In this document: one piece after another, positions 35,767 to 43,903 of the stretch | Layout of the letters: each line of letters opens with the position of its first letter | Numbering within the stretch: position 1 is the first letter of the stretch | Assembly (NCBI RefSeq): GCF_900155965.1 | Contig: NZ_FTMG01000008.1 | Span: 188,410-252,409 of the forward strand | Length of the DNA stretch: 64,000 nt | Direction of reading: 5' to 3' | Origin: Mucilaginibacter lappiensis | Lineage (GTDB): Bacteria; Bacteroidota; Bacteroidia; Sphingobacteriales; Sphingobacteriaceae | Notes under the pieces: generated by a model | Told to the model about the DNA's origin: nothing | The model's input: the letters and a program-made list of their open reading frames with translations, nothing else | Databases searched by the model: none | Position numbers and translations under genes: made by a program

Positions 35767-37923
35767 ATGAGGACCAGCCACAAAGGTTTTGCCGAGGGAT
35801 TATTATTTACGCTAAATATTTTTATTGTTGTTTTATTATTGGCTGGTGATAGCCTGGTGGTACCCCAATGGCTGCAACCTGTTGGTCGCTTGCACCCGCT
35901 TATACTGCATTTTCCGATAGTCATACTCTTGCTGGCCATGGTGATGGAATTTTTCCGTTTCAGACCCGAGTTTGCGAACGAAAAACTATACCAGCGTTTT
36001 ACTACCTATTTGCTGGTATTGGGAGCGCTTTTGTCTTCGCTTACGGTAATTATGGGTTTATTCCTTTCCCGCGAACCCGGATATGAGGGAGGCACTTTAC
36101 AATGGCATAAATGGTTTGGTGTAAGTGTAGCATTTGTGGGTTATGGTATTTATTTGTGGCGCAATACCGCGGGCTATACAGCAACCATAGCCAAAACAGG
36201 AGCCATCGTCACCATATTCTGCCTTACACTTGCCGGGCATTTTGGGGCCGATCTTACGCATGGCGAGGATTTTATACTGGCACCTATCCTCCAAAAAGAG
36301 AACCGCAAGGTACCTATAGAGCAGGCGCTGGTTTACCAGGATGTAATAGCCCCCATTTTTGAAACTAAATGCCAGAGTTGCCATAATGCTGATAAAATGA
36401 AAGGTGGTCTGATGCTGACTGATACGACCGCCATACGGAAAGGCGGAAAAACAGGTAAGCTGTTTATTCCCGGGCAACCCGGCATCAGTTTATTGTTACA
36501 GCGCATACACCTGCCAGAGGAGGATAAAAAACATATGCCACCGGTAGGCAAATCGCAGTTAACTGATCAGGATAAAATGCTGCTGTACCTTTGGATAAAG
36601 AATAATCCTGATTTCAAGAAAAAAGTGATTGACCTGCCGGCAACAGATTCCCTAAGAACATTGGCGTCAACCAGGCTGAAACCAGCAGAAAGCACCGAGG
36701 AGGTTTATGATTTTTCGGCCGCTGATGATCAAGATATCAAAAAGCTCAACAATAATTACCGGGTGATATATGCCCTGGCTAACGCTTCACCGGCACTGGC
36801 TGTTAATATTTATAACAAAAGCACTTATTCGGTAAAAGTTTTGGAAGAGCTTGATCCCATCAAAAAACAGATTGTTATACTTGATTTGAATAAAATGCCT
36901 GTAAAAGATGCAGATCTGAAAACGATTGCCCGTTTTGAAAACCTGCGCCAGCTTAATCTTAACTTTTCTGATGTTAATGGTAGTGGCTTAAAGGATCTGG
37001 CATCGCTCAAACATCTCAAAACATTATCCTTAGCCGGAACCAAACTTAACCCCAACGTACTTGGGCAAATTATAGCCATTAAAAGCCTGGCAGAACTGGC
37101 CATTTGGGATACTGGGTTGAAACCCGCTGATATACAACAACTACAAGCAGCCAATAAAAAGATCAGGTTGTTAAGCGGATTTAAAGATGATGGCAAACCC
37201 TTAAAGCTCACCAATCCGCTGCTTAAAAACACAAGCCAGGTATTCCAGCAATCCTTTCAGTTGCAATTGAGCAATCCCATCAAAGGGGTTGATATACGGT
37301 ATACTACAGATGGAAGTGCTCCGGATAGTGTCAAATCAGCCGCTTACAAACCAGGTATCATATTTACGCAGAACACTGTTTTGCGTGCCCGTGCATTTAA
37401 AGCAGGCTGGCTGGGGAGCGATACGGTGCAATTTAATTTTTACAAGAATACTTACATACCAGATAGCATTAGCTTTTTAGCAGCCGCGGATGGAAAATAC
37501 TATGCCGATGGAGCCAAGACCCTCATTAATAAAGAACTGGGCGGTACCAACTTTGGTAATATGAAATGGTTGGGCTCGCAAAAAGAGATGGCTATATTGA
37601 TGCTCTTCAAAAAGCCAGTGGAATTACATTCGCTCACGCTGAATACTATGCGCAATATAGGCAGCCAGATATTTTTGCCGGCCGAAATTGAAGTTTGGGG
37701 AGGGGCGGATGAGCATCATTTAAAGCTATTAGCCAACCAGAAAACAGCTGCTCCGCGAAAAGAAGACCCCTTCGCTATCATTAGTGAGGAATGTAAATTA
37801 AAAACAGCCGGGAACGTATCCTGCATTAAACTGGTTATTAAACCGCTACAGAAGGTGCCAGACTGGCATCCGGCAAAGGGAAAACCTGGTTGGGTATTCA
37901 CAGACGAGGTGTTTTTAAATTAA
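35767..37923 (+). CDS. DUF2231 membrane / cytochrome c / LRR / C-terminal binding fusion protein
   Basis: Multi-domain protein of 718 residues. N-terminal DUF2231-like part has about four TM segments (10-150) with GRLHPLILHFPIVILLLAM. The PSCyt1-like haem domain has CQSCH at 202-206, then KGGLMLTDT and HMPPVGKSQL. A leucine-rich repeat stretch (about 370-475; LRQLNLNFSDVNGSGLKDLA) is followed by a chitobiase C-terminal-type fold (IRYTTDGSAPDSVKSAAYKP, about 505-560) and a tail resembling a discoidin-like beta-sandwich. It starts 35 bp after the propeller gene. Likely the membrane electron-transfer member of the cluster, with an extracytoplasmic binding arm. Confidence 0.85.
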   Translation: MRTSHKGFAEGLLFTLNIFIVVLLLAGDSLVVPQWLQPVGRLHPLILHFPIVILLLAMVMEFFRFRPEFANEKLYQRFTTYLLVLGALLSSLTVIMGLFLSREPGYEGGTLQWHKWFGVSVAFVGYGIYLWRNTAGYTATIAKTGAIVTIFCLTLAGHFGADLTHGEDFILAPILQKENRKVPIEQALVYQDVIAPIFETKCQSCHNADKMKGGLMLTDTTAIRKGGKTGKLFIPGQPGISLLLQRIHLPEEDKKHMPPVGKSQLTDQDKMLLYLWIKNNPDFKKKVIDLPATDSLRTLASTRLKPAESTEEVYDFSAADDQDIKKLNNNYRVIYALANASPALAVNIYNKSTYSVKVLEELDPIKKQIVILDLNKMPVKDADLKTIARFENLRQLNLNFSDVNGSGLKDLASLKHLKTLSLAGTKLNPNVLGQIIAIKSLAELAIWDTGLKPADIQQLQAANKKIRLLSGFKDDGKPLKLTNPLLKNTSQVFQQSFQLQLSNPIKGVDIRYTTDGSAPDSVKSAAYKPGIIFTQNTVLRARAFKAGWLGSDTVQFNFYKNTYIPDSISFLAAADGKYYADGAKTLINKELGGTNFGNMKWLGSQKEMAILMLFKKPVELHSLTLNTMRNIGSQIFLPAEIEVWGGADEHHLKLLANQKTAAPRKEDPFAIISEECKLKTAGNVSCIKLVIKPLQKVPDWHPAKGKPGWVFTDEVFLN

Positions 37924-38013
37924 AGCAAAATTACCAAAAAGCACAGGTTAAGTTATTTTTAGTTTCTTTATAACTGAATTGTTTAATACATTTATTCTTT
38001 TACTAAAAAGAGC

Positions 38014-39156
38014 ATGAAACAAATAGCTTCAATTCTGGTACTTTCTGCTGTGTCCTTGGGGGCATTTTCGCAAGAACCCAATACTAAACTTAATCTGGCT
38101 ACTCCAAAACCAGAATTTACAATTATTAAAAACAACCAGGCAACTCCGGTTAAAAATCAGGGCAATTCCGGTACTTGCTGGTGTTTTGCCACCACATCGC
38201 TTGTTGAAAGTGAAATGCTTTCTAAAAAAGACAAAGACCCAGACTTATCTGAAGTTTACACCGTATATAATTTATACATAGATAAAGCCGAAAAATACAT
38301 CCGTAGGCGTGGTAATACCCGGTTTACCGAAGGTGGCATACAACAGGATGTGATGTTTGCTGCCGATAACTTTGGTTCTGTGCCACAAGAAATTTATCCA
38401 GGTGTTGGCCGCGATACGGTATTGAATCACGACGGGCAAATGGAAACTAAATTGAAAGCCTATCTGGATGATTTATTAAAAAATAACCCTGATACCATTC
38501 CTGCATCCTGGAAAGTTAACTATAAATCAATTTTGAACAGCTACCTTGGGGAACCACCGGCAACTTTTACCTACAATGGAAAAACTTATACTCCAAAAAC
38601 TTACGCGGAGCAATTTGTACCGCTTAAACTTTCTGGCTACATTGGTTTAACGTCTTTCCAGCATCATCCTTATAATACTACTTTTGCTATTGAGGTTCCT
38701 GATAATTATAACAGTAACATGTTTTATAATTTACCGCTTGATGAGTTTATAAAAAGCGTTAAAGCGGCTGTGCTGCAAGGCTACACAGTTGCTTGGGATG
38801 CAGATGTGAGTAACAAAGGCTTCCAGATGAAAAAAGGGTTTGCTAAATGGGTTGATAAGGATGACGAGTCAAAAGATTTTGCAACTTTTACAGAGAAAAC
38901 TCCAACAGCTGAAATTCGTCAGGATTTGTTTGACAGACAGGTTACCCAGGATGATCACCTGATGCAAATAACCGCTCTTGCCAAAGACAGCAAAGGCAAC
39001 GAATACTTTTTAGTTAAAAATTCATGGGGTAAAGGAGCAGGCCCTTTTGGCGGATATATATATGTGAGTGTTCCTTACTTTGCAATAAATACCATATCGG
39101 TAGTTGTAAATAAAAAAGCTATACCTGCTACTTTGGTAGCGAAGGTTGGCGGATAA
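38014..39156 (+). CDS. Papain-family (C1) cysteine peptidase
   Basis: Exported peptidase of 380 residues, signal peptide 1-20 ending in AFSQ. The papain-fold active site is complete: Gln49 of the oxyanion hole, Cys55 in GNSGTCWCF, His315 in QDDHLMQI and Asn336 in LVKNSWGKG. The closest type is the bleomycin hydrolase/aminopeptidase C-like C1B group found in Bacteroidota. A second Cys at 57 follows the catalytic Cys. It stands alone between the haem cluster and a helicase, with its own terminator. Confidence 0.92.
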   Translation: MKQIASILVLSAVSLGAFSQEPNTKLNLATPKPEFTIIKNNQATPVKNQGNSGTCWCFATTSLVESEMLSKKDKDPDLSEVYTVYNLYIDKAEKYIRRRGNTRFTEGGIQQDVMFAADNFGSVPQEIYPGVGRDTVLNHDGQMETKLKAYLDDLLKNNPDTIPASWKVNYKSILNSYLGEPPATFTYNGKTYTPKTYAEQFVPLKLSGYIGLTSFQHHPYNTTFAIEVPDNYNSNMFYNLPLDEFIKSVKAAVLQGYTVAWDADVSNKGFQMKKGFAKWVDKDDESKDFATFTEKTPTAEIRQDLFDRQVTQDDHLMQITALAKDSKGNEYFLVKNSWGKGAGPFGGYIYVSVPYFAINTISVVVNKKAIPATLVAKVGG

Positions 39157-39180
39157 TAACTTATTACTGAAAATAATTGT

Positions 39181-39221
39181 AAAGAGGTTGTCTCGAAAGT
39201 TCGGGGACAGCCTCTTTTTTT
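39181..39221 (+). terminator. Hairpin terminator after the C1 peptidase
   Basis: AAAGAGGTTGTCTC and GGGGACAGCCTCTTT pair with G-U matches around a short loop, followed by a run of T residues. It lies between convergent genes. Confidence 0.85.
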
Positions 39222-39280
39222 GTTTTGTTATAGGTAAAAGGGTATATCCAAGTATTTCTTTTGGGGAAGTAACCGGGGGC

Positions 39281-41272
39281 TTAAAACAAACTCACCTGTT
39301 CTGTTCCGGGGCTTTGTAATTCATTTTGGTAGGCACGGATCAGACTGATCAGGTCCGGTCCATATTGTGTTGCCTTTTGTACACCGATTCCTTTGATGGT
39401 GCTCAGCGCTTTAAGTGTATCCGGTAGTTTTTCTGCAATTGCGGCTGCGGCCTTCTCTGAAAGTACCATATTGGGCATAACATTTTCTTTAACCGCTGCT
39501 TTTTCGCGCCACTCCAATATCTGTTCGTACAGTTTTTCATTGGGTGGGGCGTTCAGTGCCTTCAAGTAGGAGCGGTCATGAGTTTTAGCTTTGTCTTTGG
39601 TTTTTTCCAGATAAGAGGCTGTTGTAAAAGGAACTTGCGCAAAATATTCCATCAGCCGGATACGGTTCATTAACCAAACAATAAGCTGATCCGCCTTTTT
39701 AGCTAATTCTTTCGATAGCCCGATCAGGCCTGGTAATTGTTGATGCAAGCTTTCGGTAGCGGCAGTTAGTTTATCGAGAAAATAAACAGCGGCCTGTATG
39801 CTCCGTTCTACCTTGAGCTGTTTGGTGAACTTAGCAGCAACACTGATAATGTCTTTCTCCAGATCGGGAAGCACCATTTCAAAACCTTTGAGCCTGGTTT
39901 GCAACACACCGAAATTAAATAATTCGCCGAGCAAATATGTTTCATATAACAGCTGGTCGCGTTGAAGTGTGTGTGCATCAGGTGTAACCAAAGCAGCCTG
40001 CTCGTTAAAGCGAATAACTGCCGGGTCGCCAATAATATTATGGGCACTGATAGGATTACGTAAAACCATACCCGATAAAGTACGGCAACGGCTCAGCGCC
40101 ACATAGGCTTGCCCGGATGCAAAGGCTTCACTTACATCAATAATAGCTTTGTCGAAGGTTAATCCCTGGCTTTTATGGATAGTGATAGCCCAGGCCAGTT
40201 TTAGGGGGATCTGCGCAAAACTGCCGGCATTACTTTCATTGATAGCCTCACCATCCAGTTGGTACTTCACATTTGTCCATTCTGTGGTTTCTACCAAAAG
40301 CTCTTTATTTTCCAGGCCACATTGAACAAACACGGTATTACCCTCGATGCGGCTAACTGTACCAATCTTGCCATTATAATACAGTTTTTCTGCCGAGCCG
40401 TCATTCTTTACAAACATCACCTGCGCGCCGATCTTGAGTTTGAGCCTGGTTTCGGTAGGATAAGCATCTTTAGGAAAATCACCACGTATGGTGGCTGCAA
40501 ATTCAAATTCCTGTCCCTGCAAAGCTTCCAGAAATTCGGTATTTACCTGTTGGGCAATACTGTTGTGCGTGGTCAGTGTAATGTACGGGTCATTGGCAGC
40601 TGGCCTAAAGTCAGGTACGTATCGTGCATTCAATAAAGTTAAACTTTCCTTACTGATCTGTTGGTTTCGGACTTCATTCAGGATATCAACAAAGGATTGT
40701 TCCTTTTGACGGTAGATGTGGTTTAGTTCGATGCGGACATAAGATGCCTTTTGCATGGCCAGTGCACTAAAAAAATAAGGCGTTGCATAATAACGGCTTA
40801 ACAATGTCCATTCTTCATCCCGGATGATGGGGCTCAGTTGTGAAAGATCCCCGATCAATAATAGCTGTACACCACCGAAAGGATGGGGCGATTCTTTAAT
40901 ATTTCGTAATATCAGGTCAATCTGATCCAGTACGTCCGGCCGTACCATACTGATCTCGTCAATGATCAGCAGTTCCAGGTTATTCAGCAGTTCCTTCTTT
41001 TCCTGGCTATAATGAGTATCTGGCCGATCATTTCCGCCGGGTAAAAGCGGTCCGAATGGCAATTGAAATAAGGAATGGATTGTCATCCCACCCGCATTAA
41101 TCGCCGCTACACCCGTAGGCGCCGCCACAGCCAGCTTCTTTTTGGAGGTATGCTTTAGGTTTTGCAGGAAAGTAGTTTTACCAGTGCCCGCCTTACCTGT
41201 AAGAAAAATAACCGTATTGGTTGATTCCAGGTAATCGACGGCCAGTTGCATCGCGGGATTAAGTTCATTCAT
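39281..41272 (-). CDS. PIF1/RecD-like superfamily 1 DNA helicase with HRDC-like C-terminus
   Basis: Cytoplasmic ATP-dependent helicase of 663 residues. Walker A GKAGTGKT at 26-33, Walker B LLIIDEISMV with Asp105-Glu106, a QxxP-type motif GDLSQLSP, and the late motif WAITIHKSQGLTFDKAIID with VALSRCRTLSGMVL. The C-terminal third (about 560-650) carries an HRDC/HhH-like helical domain (LKALSTIKGIGVQKATQYG) for nucleic acid contact. Such proteins are common in Bacteroidota and act in DNA repair or replication restart; the specific role is unknown. Divergent from the Cdd1 operon. Confidence 0.9.
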   Translation of the reverse strand: MNELNPAMQLAVDYLESTNTVIFLTGKAGTGKTTFLQNLKHTSKKKLAVAAPTGVAAINAGGMTIHSLFQLPFGPLLPGGNDRPDTHYSQEKKELLNNLELLIIDEISMVRPDVLDQIDLILRNIKESPHPFGGVQLLLIGDLSQLSPIIRDEEWTLLSRYYATPYFFSALAMQKASYVRIELNHIYRQKEQSFVDILNEVRNQQISKESLTLLNARYVPDFRPAANDPYITLTTHNSIAQQVNTEFLEALQGQEFEFAATIRGDFPKDAYPTETRLKLKIGAQVMFVKNDGSAEKLYYNGKIGTVSRIEGNTVFVQCGLENKELLVETTEWTNVKYQLDGEAINESNAGSFAQIPLKLAWAITIHKSQGLTFDKAIIDVSEAFASGQAYVALSRCRTLSGMVLRNPISAHNIIGDPAVIRFNEQAALVTPDAHTLQRDQLLYETYLLGELFNFGVLQTRLKGFEMVLPDLEKDIISVAAKFTKQLKVERSIQAAVYFLDKLTAATESLHQQLPGLIGLSKELAKKADQLIVWLMNRIRLMEYFAQVPFTTASYLEKTKDKAKTHDRSYLKALNAPPNEKLYEQILEWREKAAVKENVMPNMVLSEKAAAAIAEKLPDTLKALSTIKGIGVQKATQYGPDLISLIRAYQNELQSPGTEQVSLF

Positions 41273-41400
41273 TTACAATAATAACATTATCAATAGAATT
41301 CATGCTACATGAAATCGCTTTCTGTTAGAAAGATTTTTGCATAAGAGGCTAATGATATCTGCTTTAGTTTCTGGCATATTAAATAATGGATCGTAAAGTT

Positions 41401-41434
41401 AATACTAAAAATATTAGTATTTTATATATCTTTG
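41401..41434 (+). promoter_or_regulatory. Dyad and -7 box before the Cdd1 operon
   Basis: An 8-bp inverted repeat AATACTAA/TTAGTATT (41401-41421) lies immediately upstream of TATCTTTG (41427-41434), which fits the Bacteroidota -7 consensus TAnnTTTG. The ATG is 22 bases further on. The dyad sits where a repressor would block RNA polymerase. Confidence 0.5.
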
Positions 41435-41456
41435 AAAAAAGTTATAATCCTTAAAA

Positions 41457-41729
41457 ATGATCACACATAGCTATCTGACCAGGGAGGCTAAAGCTTTTGT
41501 AAAGCGCATCAATGGCCCCGACGAAATCGTAAGGGTAGTACCCGGCTATCCGCCTGGTAAAGTAGCCCAATGTTATCAGTTGTATACCGCTTTTGAAGAA
41601 AAGCCTGATAGCCTGGGCTGCATATTATTTGATGAACAGGGATATTGGATCTATGATGGCGACCTGTTATCTATCGAAGAACAAGAACAGCTGGCTAATT
41701 TTATCATCAATTATGTAGAAAGGCTATGA
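41457..41729 (+). CDS. Small conserved-looking protein, first gene of the Cdd1 operon
   Basis: A 90-residue acidic, soluble product without signal peptide (MITHSYLTREAKAFVKRING... ending NFIINYVERL). I recognise no domain. Its stop overlaps the next start by ATGA (41726-41729), so the two proteins are translated together and probably work together. Promoter and dyad lie just upstream. Confidence 0.75.
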   Translation: MITHSYLTREAKAFVKRINGPDEIVRVVPGYPPGKVAQCYQLYTAFEEKPDSLGCILFDEQGYWIYDGDLLSIEEQEQLANFIINYVERL

Positions 41730-42223
41730 AAAAGACGATTAACTATCGATTGACCCCGGCAGAAAAGCAAATGCTTAAAACTAAAAAGGTAAGCCAAAAG
41801 CTATTACAGGACTATGCGCCTGACGAGATCGCTACCCTGTTGGAGGCCTCATCTCAACGCGCCCGGGAATTAAACGCGCTTGCGGAATTTCAAAGCATAC
41901 CATCGCTTGGTATTAACTTTGCAGAAGAGCTCATTAGCCAGGGATATTATACGCTGGCAGAACTCAAAGGAAGAGCTGCCGTGGAACTTTTTGATGCTTT
42001 TGAACAGTATTGCGGTGCCTGGGCTGATCCTTGCGTGGAGGACTCATACCGTTTGCTGGTACATTATATTGAAAACCGCGACGACAGCAAACACTGGTGG
42101 CATTTTACTGCTGAACGCAAAGCCTATCGTGAAAAATACGGGTTCCCCGCAAATCGGCCACAGAAACCCTGGTATCAAAGTGGAAAATACCCTAAAATGA
42201 ATAACCATCAAACTGATCAATAG
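41726..42223 (+). CDS. Helix-hairpin-helix Cdd1-family protein
   Basis: A 165-residue cytoplasmic protein. An N-terminal helical stretch is followed by a helix-hairpin-helix-like domain typical of the pathogenicity-locus Cdd1 family (SIPSLGINFAEELISQGYYT, LFDAFEQYCG, ADPCVEDSYRLLVHYIENRD, HWWHF). Family members are thought to bind DNA or nucleotides, but their role is not defined. It overlaps the upstream gene by 4 bp. The C-terminal tail is polar. Confidence 0.82.
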   Translation: MKKTINYRLTPAEKQMLKTKKVSQKLLQDYAPDEIATLLEASSQRARELNALAEFQSIPSLGINFAEELISQGYYTLAELKGRAAVELFDAFEQYCGAWADPCVEDSYRLLVHYIENRDDSKHWWHFTAERKAYREKYGFPANRPQKPWYQSGKYPKMNNHQTDQ

Positions 42224-42282
42224 CTATAATAATATATGGAAAATTAGGCGGCGGCTAATCAATTTATTGAGTTCCTAAAAAT

Positions 42283-42310
42283 AGGAAGTATCCGGTTGAG
42301 AATACTTCCT
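42283..42310. terminator. Convergent hairpin terminator
   Basis: AGGAAGTAT (42283-42291) pairs with ATACTTCCT (42302-42310) around a 10-base loop, followed by TT and preceded by AAAATA. It lies between the Cdd1 gene and the minus-strand NAD(P)-binding gene. Confidence 0.75.
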
Positions 42311-42334
42311 TTGGTGATCTTTCGACACCAACTA

Positions 42335-42970
42335 TTATATAGATTGAGTAATCGCAGGCGTTTTTAGTAAGAACTTTTTCTCGCCAGCTTCTTTAATCAT
42401 AAAATCAGCTAAATCATCTTTCGTAATCTTTCCAATCTTCATCTTTTTAAATAGGCTGGGGAATATCTGATATTTTCCTGTCGGCGATGCATCAGACAAA
42501 ATTCCTGGTCTGACCATTTCCCATTTTAATTTACTTCTAGCAAATAAACTTTCCATTACTGCCTTGTCATCATACTGGTCTTTTAATAAGAGGTTAATAA
42601 TTAACTTCATAAAAAAGCCTAAATAAGGCCTACTGTTACCCACACCGAAACCAGATATAACTAATATCACAGCGTCCGGACAAATCTCTTCCATAGCAGG
42701 GATAACAACGTTTGCCATTTCCGAAAATAGGGTAGTCCCTTTTTTTTTCTTAGTATTAATACATACTAAAATAGCATCTGCATTTTTAATAGCCTCTTTT
42801 AAGTCGGCCAGCGAGGTGGCGGAGCCATTTATTTTTGTGAGCATTGGCTCATCTTGAAGGAGTTGTTGCGCTCTGGGAGATAATGCGGTAACCTTATGGC
42901 CTTTTGCCAAAGCTTTTTTAACGCAGCTTAATCCGACACCGGAAGTTGCTCCTATAATAGTGATATTCAT
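42335..42970 (-). CDS. NAD(P)-binding Rossmann-fold protein (NmrA/SDR-like)
   Basis: Cytoplasmic product of 211 residues. The N-terminal dinucleotide-binding motif is ITIIGATSGVG, followed by the strand VTALSPR, ADAILVCIN and VILVISGFGVG. The C-terminal part, MVRPGILSD, is typical of atypical SDRs that act as NAD(P)H-dependent reductases or sensors. It overlaps the upstream gene by 4 bp (ATGA) and is the last gene of the monooxygenase operon. The substrate is unknown. Confidence 0.83.
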   Translation of the reverse strand: MNITIIGATSGVGLSCVKKALAKGHKVTALSPRAQQLLQDEPMLTKINGSATSLADLKEAIKNADAILVCINTKKKKGTTLFSEMANVVIPAMEEICPDAVILVISGFGVGNSRPYLGFFMKLIINLLLKDQYDDKAVMESLFARSKLKWEMVRPGILSDASPTGKYQIFPSLFKKMKIGKITKDDLADFMIKEAGEKKFLLKTPAITQSI

Positions 42971-43785
42971 GATTTTAAATTATTGAATTCGTTAATGGTC
43001 ATTAAAAATTGCTGACCAACACCTTTAGGTGCAACCATTAAATTCGTGCTCCCATATTGCCACGGTTTACCATCGGTAGTTAATATTTCGGCGCCAGCTT
43101 CTTTGGCTATAAATAAACCCGCAAGCCAGTTTGTGGTATCTAAATCCTCCTGGAGAAATAAATCAATCCGGCCTGTGCCAACATAGGCCAGTTGTAAGGC
43201 ATGCGGACCATAATTTCGAACACAAAGGAATTGCTCCAATAAATTGGTGACACTTTTTCCCATTTTATGATAGATGTGATATTCATCTTTCTTATGGTGT
43301 GTATATTCCCAAACGGCAAGCATTTCATTAAGATTTTTCTTTTTGTTGGGCACAATACGTTCGCCGTTCATAAACGCCCCCTCTCCAGATTTTGCCCAAA
43401 ATGTTTCTTTTAATATCGGATCGTAAATGACGGAAAAATCAACTTCTCCATTTTTGATCAAAGTAAGATTGACTGTCCAACCTGATAGATGCTGAACATA
43501 TTGAACAGCACCATCTATCACATCACATACCCAGTATTGGGGAATAGCTAAGGGCTTTAATTGCTGTGCGGTTTCTGTTTCTTCTTCCGGCCATTCAATT
43601 TGCGGATATGCTAATTCAAGCTTCAACTTAAGTTCTTGTTGAAAGCGAGTATCCATATCTCGGCTAAGCTCGCGTAAATCGGCCATGTTTATCGGTAATG
43701 GTTTGGTTTTGAAATCTATTAGAAAGTTATCACCCAACCCTCTGACTAAGTCCAGAATGAGGTTGACATCAATGTTTTTTCGCAT
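42967..43785 (-). CDS. Inositol monophosphatase-family protein with altered metal site
   Basis: Product of 272 residues with the IMPase fold. Recognisable: EWPEEETE (first Glu ligand region), CDVIDGAVQY (DxIDG; both Asp ligands kept), IYDPILKETFWAKSGEGAFM and LAGLFIAKEAGAEIL. The last motif is normally WDxAAG, whose Asp is the third-site metal ligand (Asp220 in human IMPA1). Here it reads TNWLAG, with Asn219. Activity may therefore be reduced, changed or lost. It lies in an operon with a FAD monooxygenase and an NAD(P)-binding protein, an unusual setting for a phosphatase. Confidence 0.82.
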   Translation of the reverse strand: MRKNIDVNLILDLVRGLGDNFLIDFKTKPLPINMADLRELSRDMDTRFQQELKLKLELAYPQIEWPEEETETAQQLKPLAIPQYWVCDVIDGAVQYVQHLSGWTVNLTLIKNGEVDFSVIYDPILKETFWAKSGEGAFMNGERIVPNKKKNLNEMLAVWEYTHHKKDEYHIYHKMGKSVTNLLEQFLCVRNYGPHALQLAYVGTGRIDLFLQEDLDTTNWLAGLFIAKEAGAEILTTDGKPWQYGSTNLMVAPKGVGQQFLMTINEFNNLKS

Positions 43786-43789
43786 CGTT

Positions 43790-43891
43790 TTAATGTTTAA
43801 TATCCTGGAAAACTCTGGCGTTGCCTTCTTTAATTACTTTTTTGTTAAAGCAGCGTATAATCGCTTTGCTGTTTTTCAATAGTGTTTCCAT
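43790..43891 (-). pseudogene. Remnant of a SnoaL-like ester cyclase gene
   Basis: A 33-codon frame beginning METLLKNSKAIIRCFNKKVI and continuing KEGNARVFQDIKH before a stop. This resembles the first helix of SnoaL-like polyketide/ester cyclases (typical pattern: N-x-x-x-I-x-x-F-N-x-x-x-I-x-x-G-N-x-x-V-F). The rest of the gene is missing, and the next start follows after 4 bp, so an internal deletion seems likely. It could instead be a short coupled leader peptide. Confidence 0.45.
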
Positions 43892-43903
43892 TTGTTTTAA
43901 TTT

